NCBI GenBank assembly: GCA_947500415.1
Contig: CANMRT010000001.1
Coordinates: 1,452,982-1,516,981, forward strand
DNA length: 64,000 nt
Direction of reading: 5' to 3'
Source of the DNA: an uncultured Roseicyclus sp.
GTDB taxonomy: Bacteria; Pseudomonadota; Alphaproteobacteria; Rhodobacterales; Rhodobacteraceae
A program made the translations under genes and the position numbers. How positions within the stretch are numbered: the stretch's first letter is position 1; every line of letters starts with the position of its first letter. The notes under the pieces are model-generated. The model searched no databases. It was not told where the DNA came from and was given only the letters and a program-made list of their open reading frames with translations. Below, in pieces: positions 28,059 through 37,131 of this stretch.

Positions 28059-29486
28059 CTATTCCTCCAACACCCAAGTGTCCTTGGTGCCGCCGCCCTG
28101 GCTTGAGTTCACCACAAGCGACCCTTCCTTGAGCGCCACGCGGGTCAATCCGCCCGGCGTCATGGTGATCTGTTCGGGCGACATCAGCACGTAAGGTCTC
28201 AGGTCCACATGGCGCGGGGCGAGGCCCTTGGAGGTCAGGATCGGGCAGGTCGAGAGCGCCAGAGTGGGCTGCGCGATGTAGTTCGACGGGCGTGCGGTCA
28301 GTTTGGCGCGGAACTCCTCGATCTCGCGTTTCGAAGCTGCGGGGCCAACAAGCATTCCGTATCCGCCAGACCCATGCACCTCTTTCACGACCAGCTCTGC
28401 CAGGTTGTCGAGCACGTATTTCAGCGCCTCTGGTTCTGAGCAGCGATGGGTTGGCACGTTCTGCAGGATCGCCTTCTCACCCGTATAGAACTCAACGATA
28501 TCAGGCATGTAGCTGTAGATCGCCTTATCGTCCGAGATGCCGGTGCCGGGTGCATTGGCGATGGTGATCCCGCCTGCCCGGTAGACATCCATGATGCCGG
28601 GCACGCCAAGCATCGAGTCCGGGTTGAAATTCAGCGGGTCGAGGAAATCGTCATCCACGCGGCGGTAAAGGACGTCGATGGCCTTGTAGCCTTCCGTCGT
28701 GCGCATGGCGATCCGCCCATCGACGACGCGCAAATCGTTGCCTTCAACAAGCTCCACGCCCATCTGGTCCGCAAGAAACGCATGCTCGAAGTAGGCGGAG
28801 TTGTGGATGCCGGGCGTCAGTACCGCAACCGTGCAATCGCCATCGCAGGCCTGGGGCGAACAAGCCGCAAGCGAACGACGCAAGCTGGCGGGGTAGGTGC
28901 CCACAGGCTGCACCTTGATCCGGCTGAAGAGCTCGGGGAACATCTGCAGCATCGTCTCACGGTTCTCCAGCATGTAGCTGACGCCGGAAGGCGTGCGGGC
29001 ATTGTCTTCCAGGACGTAGAACTGGTCTTCGCCGGTGCGCACCAGATCTGTGCCCACGATATGGGTATAGACGCCGCCGGGGGGCGAGACACCGATCATC
29101 TGGGGCAGGAACGCTTCGTTCTTGTCAATCAACTCGCGCGGTACACGGCCTGCGCGCAGGATTTCTTGGCGGTGATAAATGTCATAAAGGAACGCATTGA
29201 TCGCGCGCACGCGCTGCTCGATGCCTTTGGTCAGCTTCGACCATTCGCGGGCAGAGATAATGCGGGGCACGATATCGAAGGGGATCAGGCGTTCGTCGGC
29301 CTCAGCCGCGCCATAGACGTTGAAGGTGATCCCCGTGCGGCGAAAGAAGCTTTCGGCCTCAGCAGATTTCTTGCGCAGGTCCTTCAGGTTCTCTCCGCAG
29401 AACCACTCATCGTATGGGCCGTAGGGTTGGCGCGGGCGATCTTGCCCGCCGGTCATTTCGTCGAAAAATCGGCTTTGATCAGTCAT
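28059..29486 (-). CDS. Circularly permuted type 2 ATP-grasp protein (DUF404/407)
   Basis: Conserved GSGGYGMLVGP, VYTHIVGTDLVRTGEDQFYVLEDNARTPSGVSYMLENRE. Confidence 0.95.
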   Translation of the reverse strand: MTDQSRFFDEMTGGQDRPRQPYGPYDEWFCGENLKDLRKKSAEAESFFRRTGITFNVYGAAEADERLIPFDIVPRIISAREWSKLTKGIEQRVRAINAFLYDIYHRQEILRAGRVPRELIDKNEAFLPQMIGVSPPGGVYTHIVGTDLVRTGEDQFYVLEDNARTPSGVSYMLENRETMLQMFPELFSRIKVQPVGTYPASLRRSLAACSPQACDGDCTVAVLTPGIHNSAYFEHAFLADQMGVELVEGNDLRVVDGRIAMRTTEGYKAIDVLYRRVDDDFLDPLNFNPDSMLGVPGIMDVYRAGGITIANAPGTGISDDKAIYSYMPDIVEFYTGEKAILQNVPTHRCSEPEALKYVLDNLAELVVKEVHGSGGYGMLVGPAASKREIEEFRAKLTARPSNYIAQPTLALSTCPILTSKGLAPRHVDLRPYVLMSPEQITMTPGGLTRVALKEGSLVVNSSQGGGTKDTWVLEE

Positions 29487-29593
29487 TGGTCCTCCAAGCC
29501 CCTGACCCTAACAGACAGGCCCTTGAGCGAAAGGGCCAGCCTTTTTGGGTGTGTTTGCAGGGGTTTGCAGGGCGGATGCCCGAAATTTGTGCG

Positions 29594-30037
29594 CTATGCG
29601 GACGTGTCGAGCCAGAGCGTGACAGGCCCATCATTCACAAGGCTCACCGCCATATCTGCACCGAATTGGCCGGTTTCAACGGCGATCCCATGGCTGCGCA
29701 GGGCCTCGGCGAAGGCAAGGTAAAGCGTTTCACCCTCGTCGGGGCGCGCGGCGGTAGAAAATCCGGGCCGGTTGCCGCGAGAGGTGTCGCCCGCAAGTGT
29801 GAACTGGCTGACCACAAGGGCCGAGCCGCCGATGTCCAACAGCGAGCGGTTCATCTTGCCGGCGTCGTCTTTGAAGATCCGCAGCTTGGCGATTTTCGCG
29901 GCAAGCTTTTCGCCCTCCGCCTGCGTGTCGCCCTGCATCGCGCAAACCAGCACAAGCAAGCCCCGGCCACATTGCCCAATGGTCGCGCCGTCGACATCCA
30001 CGCGGGCTTCCGTGACCCGTTGGATAAGCGCCCTCAT
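29594..30037 (-). CDS. dtd: D-aminoacyl-tRNA deacylase
   Basis: [17 protein letters not shown]...[25 protein letters not shown]...[15 protein letters not shown]. Confidence 0.95.
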   Translation of the reverse strand: MRALIQRVTEARVDVDGATIGQCGRGLLVLVCAMQGDTQAEGEKLAAKIAKLRIFKDDAGKMNRSLLDIGGSALVVSQFTLAGDTSRGNRPGFSTAARPDEGETLYLAFAEALRSHGIAVETGQFGADMAVSLVNDGPVTLWLDTSA

Positions 30038-30963
30038 GCAAGCTCATCCAAACGGGGCGGATTTGCGCCTGCGCGGCTGACTGTGACGGCGGCGGCTTTC
30101 ACGCCAAGCGTCATCGCCTCGCGCAGGGTGTCATCGGTCAGCCCTTGGCGCACGAGGCCCTTTTCCAACGCGCCGGCCTGCGCCAGCCCGGCCAGAACGC
30201 CTGCGTTGAAGGTGTCGCCTGCGCCTACGGTATCAACGACTTGAACCATCTGCGCATCTACATGAACCGCACCGCCCGCATGGTAACCGGTGACGCCATC
30301 CTTGCCCTGCGTGACCAATACCAACGCAGGGCCCTTCGCGAGCATCTTTTCCGCCAGCATCGGCAGACCCTGATCCTCACCCATGAGCCAGTGCAGGTCT
30401 TCGTCCGAAGCCTTCACGATGTCAGAGGCCGCGAGCATCCGATCCATCCGGGCACGGAAGCGGTCTTCATCGGCAATGAAAGAGGGGCGGATATTCGGGT
30501 CAAGCATCACGACACGGTTACGTGTCGCGGCCTCAGCCAGGGCGACGTAAGCCTCGGCGCAGGGCTCCACAGCGAGAGAGATGCCACCGAAGAAGCAGGC
30601 CTTTGCTTCCTCGGGGACTTCAGGCAGATCGGCCTGCGTCAGCATCCGACCAGCGGTGTTCTCATCGTAAAAGGCATAGCTGGCTTGGCCATCGGTCAGG
30701 GTCACAAAAGCCAGTGTCGTGGGTCGATCCGCGCGATGGGCCAGCGAGGAGCCCACGCCATTGGCCATCAGCACACCTTCCAGCCGCTCTCCGAACAGGT
30801 CGGTCGAGAGGCCGGTGAAGAATTCCACCCTTTGCTCCAGCCGCGACAGCGCCACGGCGGTGTTGAAGACCGATCCGCCGGGGTAAGGCGCAAAGGCGGC
30901 CTCTCCGCTTTCGGTCTGGCGGGGCAACATGTCGATCAGGGCTTCGCCGGCACACAGGATCAT
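30034..30963 (-). CDS. PfkB-family carbohydrate kinase (fructokinase-like)
   Basis: [45 protein letters not shown]. Confidence 0.92.
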   Translation of the reverse strand: MILCAGEALIDMLPRQTESGEAAFAPYPGGSVFNTAVALSRLEQRVEFFTGLSTDLFGERLEGVLMANGVGSSLAHRADRPTTLAFVTLTDGQASYAFYDENTAGRMLTQADLPEVPEEAKACFFGGISLAVEPCAEAYVALAEAATRNRVVMLDPNIRPSFIADEDRFRARMDRMLAASDIVKASDEDLHWLMGEDQGLPMLAEKMLAKGPALVLVTQGKDGVTGYHAGGAVHVDAQMVQVVDTVGAGDTFNAGVLAGLAQAGALEKGLVRQGLTDDTLREAMTLGVKAAAVTVSRAGANPPRLDELA

Positions 30964-31092
30964 GGGAACCTCCATCGTTCGGCCCCCGTGTTAGCGGTAA
31001 CGCACGCGATGGGGAAGCCCGACAACGCAACTGATGCGAGGAGGTGACAAGCCCCAGCGCAGGCGCGCAGCCGAGGAGCGGTTGAGGGGCCG

Positions 31093-32214
31093 CTACTGGT
31101 CCATCAGCTCAAGACCGTAGAAGACCGCCGCCGCAAGGGCCACTGCGCCAACCACCGCGATCGCGATCTTGATCGCGCTCCAGGGCCGTTCGCCCTGCAC
31201 CTTGCCGGATTGGGCGTTGACCACAAAGCGGTAGCTCTTGCCGCGATACTTATAGGCCGCAATCCAGACCGGCAGCAGAATGTGTTTAAAGGTCGTCTTG
31301 TCGACATGGGTGTTCATCGAGTCGATACGTTGCGCGTCGCCGCCGATGTCGCGGCGGATGTCACGCTGGATCTGCGCATCCATGATCTGACGCGCCTCGT
31401 TCATGCCTTCGTCCAGCTCAACCGTGTAGCCTTCAGCCCGGAAACCGGACAGGAACTCAGGCTTGTATTCGGCCAAGGCAGACAGGTCCCAAGGAGCCAA
31501 GGCATCGGTGTAGCGCTTGGGTAGGGACTTGGAGGCCAGCACAAGAATGTCGTCAAAGAACCGGCTGACCCGCCCCCGAGCCGGGCTCCAGCGGATACGG
31601 CGCTCTTGCCTGGGTTTGCCGTCGGGGCCATTGACAGTCACATAGTACGCCGTCCCGCGCTGGCCGCGATATTGCGTGTCGGTGTCGGCGTCGTAGGTCC
31701 AGTAGGGCACATAGATGCCGTTCAACTCGCGCCCCTGACGGGCGTATTCCTTCAGGCCATTGGGCGCGAACCAGAGCTTGCCGAGCCAGTCGTTCATCGC
31801 CTTGTGCGCCTCGCGCTCCTCAAGTTGGAACGGGACGAGACCCTTGGGTTTGATATGGCGGTGCGTGCCGGTGTCGGTCACCACTGGCGTGGCGCAGAAG
31901 GGGCACTCCTGACTGTGGGTGTCTGCGTCGAACTGGACCTGAGCGCCACAGGAGGGGCATTGCGATACGCGGGTTTCTTCGATCTCCAACCCGTCCATCT
32001 GGCCACGTACGGCGGCCTCGAAGTCATTCTCGACATTGGCCTCGCCAGCCATGTCTTCGGGCACCTCGATGGCTTCTTCATTGCCGCAATGGTCGCAGAC
32101 CATTTTCCCCTCGGTCGGCGCATAGCGCATGTCCGAGCCGCAATTGGAGCACGGAAAGCGATGTTCGTCAGCGGGGCGGGCCGTTTCCGGCTCTTGATCA
32201 AATGTATCGGACAT
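31093..32214 (-). CDS. Zinc-ribbon protein with C-terminal TM (annotated in relatives as primosomal N'-like)
   Basis: CSNCGSDMRYAPTEGKMVCDHCGN and CPSCGAQVQFD...CPFCATP zinc knuckles; C-terminal hydrophobic helix. Confidence 0.75.
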   Translation of the reverse strand: MSDTFDQEPETARPADEHRFPCSNCGSDMRYAPTEGKMVCDHCGNEEAIEVPEDMAGEANVENDFEAAVRGQMDGLEIEETRVSQCPSCGAQVQFDADTHSQECPFCATPVVTDTGTHRHIKPKGLVPFQLEEREAHKAMNDWLGKLWFAPNGLKEYARQGRELNGIYVPYWTYDADTDTQYRGQRGTAYYVTVNGPDGKPRQERRIRWSPARGRVSRFFDDILVLASKSLPKRYTDALAPWDLSALAEYKPEFLSGFRAEGYTVELDEGMNEARQIMDAQIQRDIRRDIGGDAQRIDSMNTHVDKTTFKHILLPVWIAAYKYRGKSYRFVVNAQSGKVQGERPWSAIKIAIAVVGAVALAAAVFYGLELMDQ

Positions 32215-32301
32215 GAAGGGCATTTCGTTTCGATGAAGGGTGAATGCACCTTCCCGTGAGTTGGGCCGCGATTCAAGCAAGGAAAACCCGATGTTGGCGG
32301 G

Positions 32302-32847
32302 CTAAAGATACCGGTGGAGCGCGCGCGGGGCCATGATGCGCAGCGCGTTGTCGCGCAGCGCGACATGCCGCCAGACATGGAATGCCGCGTGGGCCGCCAC
32401 AATCAGGGCCAGCGCATAGAACTGGTAGATGTGCAGCCACGAGACGATTGCATGGGCCTGCGGCAGGTTCAGCGGTGGCGCGATGGGCAGGACGCCACCC
32501 GCACGCAGAAGAACGGCGGATGTTAGCCCCAAACCAAAGCCCGTAAGCGCCACGAAAAAAAGTCCCCAAATCAGGGTCTTATGCAGAATTGGATGTATGA
32601 CGCGCGCCGTCTGCGGCAGTTTCGGGCCGGGGCGGGACGCCAAGCCCTTTTGTAGATAAGTGCCCGTCCAGATCAGCGCCAAAGTCACAAAGATCAGACC
32701 GTTGACCGAATGCAGTTGGAACCAGCCGGGACCCATCCGCCGCAGCGCATCAGGGTCCGCAAACATGAACCAGATGAAGAACGGCACGATCCCCCAATGG
32801 AGCACCTTCAGCACCGTTCGGCGGTGGGGCAGGCGGATCGCGGGCAT
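32302..32847 (-). CDS. Cytochrome b/b6-type membrane protein
   Basis: Multi-TM with VLHWGIVPFFIW and W-LH-IYQFYALALIVAAHAAFHVWRH heme-ligand-like histidines. Confidence 0.8.
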   Translation of the reverse strand: MPAIRLPHRRTVLKVLHWGIVPFFIWFMFADPDALRRMGPGWFQLHSVNGLIFVTLALIWTGTYLQKGLASRPGPKLPQTARVIHPILHKTLIWGLFFVALTGFGLGLTSAVLLRAGGVLPIAPPLNLPQAHAIVSWLHIYQFYALALIVAAHAAFHVWRHVALRDNALRIMAPRALHRYL

Positions 32848-32926
32848 GGGCGGGTCACTCCGGGAATGGTGGGCTTTGGTTAGGGTAGCCACGAGACGGA
32901 GAGCGGAAAAGTTGCAGATGTTGCCA

Positions 32927-34117
32927 TCATAGGTGCAAACGAAGGGTTGCTGGCGCGCGCAGACCGGGGCGACGCAGGTAAGCCGGGGTTTGTGCCAATT
33001 GCAGATCAGGGTGACGCGCAACCAGGCGCTCTAGCGCCACGCTTGCTTCGATCCGGGCCAGTTGCATCCCAAGGCAAACATGGGGGCCGAACCCAAATCC
33101 CAGATGTGCGTTCGGACGGCGATCGGGGACGAAGTCCTCTGGCGCGTCGAAATGGGCGGGGTCGTGGTTCGCTCCTATCAGCAGCGGGGCCACCATCTCT
33201 CCCTTTTTGATGGGCGCGCCGAGGATTTCGGTGTCCCGCGCTGCAAACATCATTTTGGTGGTCATCACCGGCGACGCATGACGGACGACCTCTTCCACGA
33301 ACAAGTGCCGCGTTTGTGGGTTGTCCGTGAAATGCGTGCGCAAGCCCGACTCCGTTGCCAGCGTCACAATGGCGTTGTTGATCAGATGCACGGTCGTCTC
33401 ATGGCCCGCGAGGAACAGCAGCAGGACCATCGCCAGCAATTCCTGTTCGTTCAGCTGCGCGCCGTCCTCTTCCGCGTGGACGAGGGCGGAGATCAAGCCC
33501 GGACGCGGGTGCGCGCGGGCTTCCGCAAAGAGCGCACGGAAGTCGGCCAACACGCCGCGCAATCGGAGGATGGCGTAGATCGCGCCAAAGGGGTTCGTGA
33601 CGGAGGAAAGTGGCGCGACCCGTTTGGCGAGTGAGGCGCGTGCGTCGTCGGGGATGCCCAGAAGCGCGCAGATCGCGAGGAAGGGCAGGGGGCGGGTGTA
33701 GTGGCGCACAATATCGACCTCTCCACCCGGCAGCTCGTCAAGCAGTCGGTCGGCCATCGCCTCCAGCTCCGGCCGCAAATCCTCCATCGTCGTGCGGGCA
33801 AAGGCCTGATCCACCAGCCCGCGCAGGCGTTTGTGCTTCGGGTCATCCGCGACGATCATCGTGTCGAGCAGCGGTTTGAAGAAACCCGGCATCCACCAGA
33901 ACCGCTGCGCAAGGGGTTTGCCGGTGATCGGGCCGGGGTCACGGCGGAAAAGGTCGGGGTTCTTCAACAAAGCTCGCGCGCCCGCATCGTCTGTGGTCAT
34001 CCAGATCTTGCCGACAATCGGCATTTTGACCTGCACCAAAGGCCCCTCGGCCCGCATCTGAGCTAGCACGGGCGCGGGTTCGTTCAGGAAGCTGGGATCA
34101 TTCAGGCGGTAGATCAT
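32927..34117 (-). CDS. Cytochrome P450
   Basis: LLFLAGHETTVHLI I-helix and heme loop HLGFGFGPHVCLGMQLARIE. Confidence 0.95.
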   Translation of the reverse strand: MIYRLNDPSFLNEPAPVLAQMRAEGPLVQVKMPIVGKIWMTTDDAGARALLKNPDLFRRDPGPITGKPLAQRFWWMPGFFKPLLDTMIVADDPKHKRLRGLVDQAFARTTMEDLRPELEAMADRLLDELPGGEVDIVRHYTRPLPFLAICALLGIPDDARASLAKRVAPLSSVTNPFGAIYAILRLRGVLADFRALFAEARAHPRPGLISALVHAEEDGAQLNEQELLAMVLLLFLAGHETTVHLINNAIVTLATESGLRTHFTDNPQTRHLFVEEVVRHASPVMTTKMMFAARDTEILGAPIKKGEMVAPLLIGANHDPAHFDAPEDFVPDRRPNAHLGFGFGPHVCLGMQLARIEASVALERLVARHPDLQLAQTPAYLRRPGLRAPATLRLHL

Positions 34118-34234
34118 GGCGGTGCCTATTTCGGCGTCATGTGCGCAAATGCGCCGCACTCTGCGCGCGGCCACGCCTTTTCCTTCGGGCGCTTCACCGT
34201 TAGGTAAGGTTTCATCTGCAAAGTTGGAAGAAGC

Positions 34235-35014
34235 ATGCGCAAACCTGTCATCGGTATCATCGGAAACTTTTACCTCCTCAATGATGAGTATCCGACCCAT
34301 GCGGGCGGGACGATGAATTCCGAGGCTGTGGCCGAGGTCTGCGGTGGTTTGCCCATGATCATCCCTTCCGACCCTCGTTTCGTGGATGTGGACGAGTTGA
34401 TGGAGGTCTGCGATGGCTTCCTCTTCACCGGCGGACGGCCCAACGTGCATCCCGAAGAATATGGCGAGACTTATACCGAGGCGCACGGAACGATGGACCG
34501 GGCCCGCGACGGTGTGGCCCTGCCACTGGTCCGCGCTTGCGTGGATCGCGGCCAGCCGTTCCTCGGTGTCTGCCGCGGTTTTCAGGAGGTGAACGTGGCC
34601 ATGGGCGGCTCGCTTTACCCTGAGATCCGGGACCTGCCCGGGCGGATGAACCACCGGATGCCGCCCGATGGCACAATTGAAGAGAAATTCGCCCTGCGCC
34701 ACGATGTGACCTTCTCCGAAAACGGGCCGTTCCATCGGCTGATGGGATCTCAAACGGTGCTGACCAACACGCTGCACGGGCAAGGCATAAAAGTCCCGGG
34801 GCCACGCATCGTGATTGACGGCCACGCGCCCGATGGCACGCCCGAGGCGATCTATGTGGCCGATGCGCCCGGCTTTACGCTCGCCGTTCAGTGGCACCCC
34901 GAATATCGCGCCGCCGATGATCCAGTCAGCCGTCCGCTCTTCGCAGCTTTTGGTGAGGCTGCGAAGGCATGGGCTGCGGGCCAACGCCCAGTGGCCGTCA
35001 GCGACGTTGCCTGA
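34235..35014 (+). CDS. Gamma-glutamyl-gamma-aminobutyrate hydrolase family (class I GATase-like)
   Basis: LGVCRGFQEVNVAMGGSLYPEI; VQWHPEYRA. Confidence 0.92.
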   Translation: MRKPVIGIIGNFYLLNDEYPTHAGGTMNSEAVAEVCGGLPMIIPSDPRFVDVDELMEVCDGFLFTGGRPNVHPEEYGETYTEAHGTMDRARDGVALPLVRACVDRGQPFLGVCRGFQEVNVAMGGSLYPEIRDLPGRMNHRMPPDGTIEEKFALRHDVTFSENGPFHRLMGSQTVLTNTLHGQGIKVPGPRIVIDGHAPDGTPEAIYVADAPGFTLAVQWHPEYRAADDPVSRPLFAAFGEAAKAWAAGQRPVAVSDVA

Positions 35015-35190
35015 CAGGTCAGGTTTTCCTTATGCCAGATAACCCTTGCCCGCCCAACACCGCTCGGGGCAGGCTCGGAGCCATGAAACGGCAATAGACG
35101 CGCTGTGCGCTGTCTTCCCTTTTGCCGTGATCGCCTATGCTTGGTCTGCCACGCGATGCCCAAGCGCGACGAATTTGAAAGGCTCGCCTT

Positions 35191-35877
35191 ATGATCCCAC
35201 GCATTTTCAGCACAACCTTGGCCGCATTGGCCTGTATGACGGCCCCCGCGCTTGCCGATTGGGGCGCCAGCGCGATTTCACTGGGCGCTGACGGCGCAGG
35301 CGCGACCGGCACCGTGGAGTGCACCCCCGGCGGTGTAACAGGTGCCGTCTGGGGCACCGGTACGTATACCTCCGACAGCTCCATCTGTTCGGCCGCGGTG
35401 CATTTCGGCTGGATCACCCAAGCTGAGGGTGGGCGCGTCAGCTTCCGCCAAGTGCCTGGAATGGACGCTTATTCCGGGTCGGTGCAGAACGGCGTGACTT
35501 CGTCCGACTACGGCAGTTGGTCATCCAGCTTTCAGATCACCGGGGCCGAGCCCATTGGCGGCGGTGCAGCGATCGAGGCCATTGATTGGTCCACCAGCAT
35601 CGACAGCACGGGCTACGCCGAGGATGCAGGCGCAACCCACAGCTTCTTGTGCCCACCCGGCGGCAGCACAACTTCGAGCATTTGGGGCGTTGACGTCTAC
35701 ACCTCCGACAGCGCGATTTGCGTGGCAGCGGTGCATCGCGGATTGATTGATGCAGCAACAGGCGGCCCCGTGACGGTCATGGTTCTAGGCAACCAGCCTG
35801 CCTATGGCGCGTCTGATCGCAACGGCGTGGGGTCCTCCGAATACCCCGAATGGCCGCGCAGCTACGTGTTCCAATAA
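35191..35877 (+). CDS. Secreted protein with two LCCL-like domains
   Basis: Signal peptide; two copies of VWGTGTYTSDSSICSAAVHFGWI / IWGVDVYTSDSAICVAAVHRGLI. Confidence 0.85.
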   Translation: MIPRIFSTTLAALACMTAPALADWGASAISLGADGAGATGTVECTPGGVTGAVWGTGTYTSDSSICSAAVHFGWITQAEGGRVSFRQVPGMDAYSGSVQNGVTSSDYGSWSSSFQITGAEPIGGGAAIEAIDWSTSIDSTGYAEDAGATHSFLCPPGGSTTSSIWGVDVYTSDSAICVAAVHRGLIDAATGGPVTVMVLGNQPAYGASDRNGVGSSEYPEWPRSYVFQ

Positions 35878-35887
35878 TCTGAAATGC

Positions 35888-35921
35888 TTCCGCCCCGATG
35901 CTATGATTGGCCGGGGCGGAA
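35888..35921. terminator. Hairpin between convergent genes
   Basis: TTCCGCCCCG (35888-35897) / CGGGGCGGAA (35912-35921), perfect 10-bp arms. Confidence 0.6.
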
Positions 35922-35931
35922 ATCGCTCTCC

Positions 35932-36105
35932 TCAAGTCTGATGCGCGCCGCGCATTTCCTTGATGTGAAGCCGTATCTTCTCCCACTTCTTGCTTTCGGC
36001 GGCATTCTGCGCATTGCGCGCGTTTTGGGCCGCTTCGGCCTCTGCCTTGTCGCCGTGGACAGCGTAGAGCGCGTGGGCGTGTTGAGTGATATCACTTTGA
36101 AGCAT
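35932..36105 (-). CDS. Hypothetical 57-aa protein
   Basis: MLQSDITQHAHALYAVHGDKAEAEAAQNARNAQNAAESKKWEKIRLHIKEMRGAHQT; plausible short charged helical protein. Confidence 0.6.
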   Translation of the reverse strand: MLQSDITQHAHALYAVHGDKAEAEAAQNARNAQNAAESKKWEKIRLHIKEMRGAHQT

Positions 36106-36331
36106 CTTCCAAATCCTCCAGGTCCGGGGTTCGGGAGGGCCAATATAGCAGATTTTGGATGGATTTTGCAGGGGCGAGGCCCGGCACCTCAATATGGGGA
36201 GTCTCCCCCAGTGCTGGGCAAAGGCGGGTTGGATAGGAATGGGACATACCGCAAGACATCGCGGTTCTTGAGATACCTGAACCCCTTCTGATCCGGCAAA
36301 ACCGGACGCCCTTCATTTGAAAGACACTACC

Positions 36332-37063
36332 ATGTTTAAACCCCTTCTTCTGTCTGCCGTCACCCTTGCAAGCCTTGCCTTTGGAACCGGTGCCGCCGTT
36401 GCTAACACTGGGCTCACGATCATAGGCGGCGGTCACGCCCAAGCCGCTGGCGCCTGGGCCGTTTCGCCCGACAGCCTGAACCTGAATTCGCACGGTGGAA
36501 CGGTTACGCACGTCTGCCCGCCCGGCGGCTCGGCCCATACGATCTGGGGCGCGGGGGATTATACCTCCGACAGCTCCATCTGTACCGCAGCGGTTCACGC
36601 AGGCCACATCAGCTTTGCCAACGGCGGGCGTGTGACGATCCAGGTGAACCAGGGACTTGCGTCATTTTCGGGCGCGACCTGGAACGGTGTGACGTCGCAC
36701 AGCTATGGCTCCTGGCCGCGCAGCTTCCGTGTGCTTGGGTCACAATATGTGCAGCCCGCCCCCGTTATCGGAGCAACGACGAACCTGATCGACCTTGGGA
36801 TCGATGGGCAAGCGGGCTCGGTCCATTCCTTTGTCTGCCAGCCATTTGGCGCCGCCACTTCGACGATCTGGGGGGACGGCATCTACACCTCCGACAGCGC
36901 GATCTGTGTGGCAGCGGTCCATGCGGGCCGAATTTCGGCGAGCACGGGTGGCCGCGTGTCGATTGACGTGAGCGGCGGGCGGTCGGCCTATTCCGGGTCG
37001 TTCCGCAATGGCATCTCTTCGCAGCCCTATGCGGCGTGGGGTTCCTCTTATAGCTTCCGCTGA
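36332..37063 (+). CDS. Secreted protein with two LCCL-like domains (paralogue)
   Basis: Signal peptide MFKPLLLSAVTLASLAFGTGAAVA; IWGAGDYTSDSSICTAAVHAGHI and IWGDGIYTSDSAICVAAVHAGRI. Confidence 0.85.
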   Translation: MFKPLLLSAVTLASLAFGTGAAVANTGLTIIGGGHAQAAGAWAVSPDSLNLNSHGGTVTHVCPPGGSAHTIWGAGDYTSDSSICTAAVHAGHISFANGGRVTIQVNQGLASFSGATWNGVTSHSYGSWPRSFRVLGSQYVQPAPVIGATTNLIDLGIDGQAGSVHSFVCQPFGAATSTIWGDGIYTSDSAICVAAVHAGRISASTGGRVSIDVSGGRSAYSGSFRNGISSQPYAAWGSSYSFR

Positions 37064-37094
37064 TGCCATAACTTTTTGATTTTCATAAGCTTCC

Positions 37095-37120
37095 GCCGCG
37101 CGAGGGTTCTTTCGCGCGGC
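37095..37120. terminator. Hairpin between convergent LCCL gene and ligase
   Basis: GCCGCGCGA-GGGTTCTT-TCGCGCGGC, perfect 9-bp arms. Confidence 0.6.
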
Positions 37121-37131
37121 AATTTCTCGTT

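Noticed and set aside
28446-29723. 425-aa plus-strand ORF
   Set aside because: Shadow of the ATP-grasp gene on the minus strand, whose protein is clearly conserved.
32927-34984. 685-aa P450 ORF as a single fusion protein
   Set aside because: Residues before MIYRLNDPSF are antisense to the plus-strand GATase gene and have no domain; the P450 starts at 34117.
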